Shown: one piece after another, positions 5,503 through 6,542 of the stretch
Layout of the letters: every line of letters begins with the position of its first letter
How positions within the stretch are numbered: the stretch's first letter is position 1
NCBI GenBank assembly: GCA_002320245.1
Contig: DCKD01000042.1
Location: forward strand, 1 to 6,542
Direction of reading: 5' to 3'
Length of the DNA stretch: 6,542 nt
From: Lachnospiraceae bacterium UBA1683
GTDB taxonomy: Bacteria > Bacillota > Clostridia > Lachnospirales > Lachnospiraceae
Notes under the pieces: generated by a model
The model's database searches: none
What the model was told of the DNA's origin: nothing
What the model saw: only the letters and a program-made list of their open reading frames with translations
Translations under genes and position numbers: made by a program

Positions 5503-5614
5503 ATCACTTTGTATTCTTTATTTTGATTTTATAATTTTAAGAAATTTTTCCAAATCCTGTCACTCGGGATTCACAATTGACTGTTATGATGAATTCATAC
5601 AATCAAAGAAGACG

Positions 5615-5648
5615 ATGGCCGCAGGCAGCGGATGCCGCCTGTAGCCAT
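5615..5648 (-). terminator. Strong hairpin downstream of the DUF975 gene, probable terminator
   Basis: The sequence can fold as a 15-position stem (ATGGC...GCCAT) with two mismatches and one wobble position around a 4-base loop. It begins about 10 bases after the DUF975 stop codon. The minus-strand sequence after it is CGTCTTCTTTG, a broken U-tract, so it is a moderate terminator or an mRNA-stabilising hairpin. The remaining gap 5503-5614 is AT-rich with no gene or clear site. Confidence 0.5.
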
Positions 5649-5658
5649 TGGGCTTCGC

Positions 5659-6369
5659 CTAACGAATATACCCATTCTGATATGCAACCGAACGGTTATA
5701 CGTGTACAACTCTGATATCGTTGCCTGATAATAAGGCTGCACATAGAAGATTCCCATAATACCAAATGTTATCACTTCCAGAAACCTCCATCCGATAAAG
5801 GATATGTCAAGTACAAAAGTATCCCATTTCTGCCCCATCATCATTTTTTTACTAATCAAAAACGCCTCTTTTCTGTCCATTCCCGGATTCTCAGCAAGAA
5901 TATACGGTACCATCAGATACTCATAACTCTTGATAATTCCCGGTATAATCAGAAGTAAAGTCCACAAAAACGTATACAAATCTTTCAAAAACATTATCAG
6001 GATAACATTGCCATAATTTCCGCTCTTAAATACATAACCGAGTGTTCCTGCGGAAGGAAGCTCTGTCTGATTGAGAATAAAAAAGCGGTTGCCGCCTACA
6101 AGTAATGCGTTCCCAACAAATAGTTTCACCAACAGGATAATCAGCCCTGTAATTCCAGCAACTGCGGCAATCACCAGCGATGTAACGGTTGCCATCATGG
6201 AACCGGAATCTGTTCCGTATCCACTGCTTTCGTTTACCACGCTGCTTCCGCTGCTCCCGGTTGATGCCGCCATAAACAATGTCATTATAAATGCTACCAG
6301 AACTGCCGCCCAATAATTCCTCTTAAACGCCAGCTTTCCTCTCATCTTTAAATCTGCTCTTGTCCACAT
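5659..6369 (-). CDS. DUF975 family integral membrane protein
   Basis: This is a 236-residue membrane protein of unknown function. It opens with the family-like MWTRADLKMRGKLAFKRNYW and has hydrophobic segments at about 20-36, 60-90, 120-146 and 185-212. The DUF975 hallmark IIPGIIKSYEYLMVPYILAE lies at 141-160, followed by the NPGMDRKEAFLISKKMMMG stretch and FIGWRFL (191-197). A Ser/Gly-rich loop (about 36-58) lies between the first two segments. The start ATG at 6369 has AGGAGG 8 bases upstream. The frame stays open to an ATG at 6432, but that would place the ribosome-binding site inside the gene. It has its own promoter and no partner gene on its strand. Confidence 0.9.
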   Translation of the reverse strand: MWTRADLKMRGKLAFKRNYWAAVLVAFIMTLFMAASTGSSGSSVVNESSGYGTDSGSMMATVTSLVIAAVAGITGLIILLVKLFVGNALLVGGNRFFILNQTELPSAGTLGYVFKSGNYGNVILIMFLKDLYTFLWTLLLIIPGIIKSYEYLMVPYILAENPGMDRKEAFLISKKMMMGQKWDTFVLDISFIGWRFLEVITFGIMGIFYVQPYYQATISELYTYNRSVAYQNGYIR

Positions 6370-6443
6370 CGTGATGTCCTCCTTTTCGCATCTGTGCGTA
6401 ATACATAACATTTCCATATGTAGTTTTTTCACTGCGTGATTTC

Positions 6444-6452
6444 ATTATAACA
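6444..6452 (-). promoter_or_regulatory. Extended -10 promoter of the DUF975 gene
   Basis: The minus strand reads TG-T-TATAAT, a perfect extended -10 box. The hexamer 17 bases upstream (TAGTGA) is a weak -35, which extended -10 promoters tolerate. Transcription would start near 6437, at the small palindrome TCAC-TGC-GTGA (6430-6440), leaving a leader of about 70 bases. Nothing further was recognised from 6453 to the window end. Confidence 0.65.
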
Positions 6453-6542
6453 CTTTTTCTGTTTTATCACTACATAAATATAGCATCTTGAGGAAAAAAC
6501 TGGTAAGATAGAAAGAAAAAATGATCTCTCGGAATCCTGAGT

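Noticed and set aside
5577..5759. 60-codon plus-strand ORF with a TTGACT/TACAAT promoter-like pair upstream
   Set aside because: The boxes are only 15 bases apart, the frame runs across a strong hairpin and then antisense to DUF975, and no ribosome-binding site is visible.
6370..6432. N-terminal extension of the DUF975 protein to an ATG at 6432
   Set aside because: The AGGAGG site lies inside the extension, 8 bases before the ATG at 6369, and the extension is not membrane-protein-like.

Overview
The window looks like chromosomal DNA of a Firmicute, most likely a gut Lachnospiraceae-type Clostridium. This is inferred from strong AGGAGG ribosome-binding sites, a TTG start, AT-rich sigma-A promoters, a lipoprotein signal, and protein styles typical of that group (a DUF975 membrane protein and an FGGY kinase of about 533 residues). 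No phage, insertion sequence, CRISPR array, tRNA or rRNA is visible.

Layout from left to right. Positions 1-94 (minus) hold the first codons of a second MATE-type transporter, interrupted by an in-frame TGA at the window edge. Next comes a structured repeat (137-201). A full MATE efflux transporter follows (209-1570, minus), with a TTG start. The 346-base gap 1571-1916 is rich in structure: a terminator-like hairpin directly before the MATE ribosome-binding site, a (CG)4 palindrome, a 19-bp inverted repeat, a good intrinsic terminator for the kinase gene, and a run of helically phased T-tracts. An FGGY sugar kinase (1917-3518) and a lipoprotein ABC substrate-binding protein of the NMT1/SsuA type (3616-4632) are both on the minus strand and may form a two-gene unit. 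The 4636-5068 gap carries the binding-protein promoter, three 11-bp direct repeats, a doubtful 60-codon ORF and a plus-strand promoter. A small uncharacterised plus-strand gene (5069-5434) ends inside a palindromic repeat. A DUF975 membrane protein (5659-6369, minus) has its own promoter and a 3' hairpin.

How the genes fit together. The binding protein and kinase suggest capture of a small molecule followed by sugar phosphorylation, but no permease or ATPase gene is present, so a shared pathway is unproven. The MATE gene has its own leader and terminator boundaries and is probably expressed separately. The most interesting non-coding signals are a dispersed structured repeat, present in two inverted copies with paired compensatory changes, one of which supplies the last 21 codons and stop of the small plus-strand gene, and the layered palindromes in front of the MATE gene.
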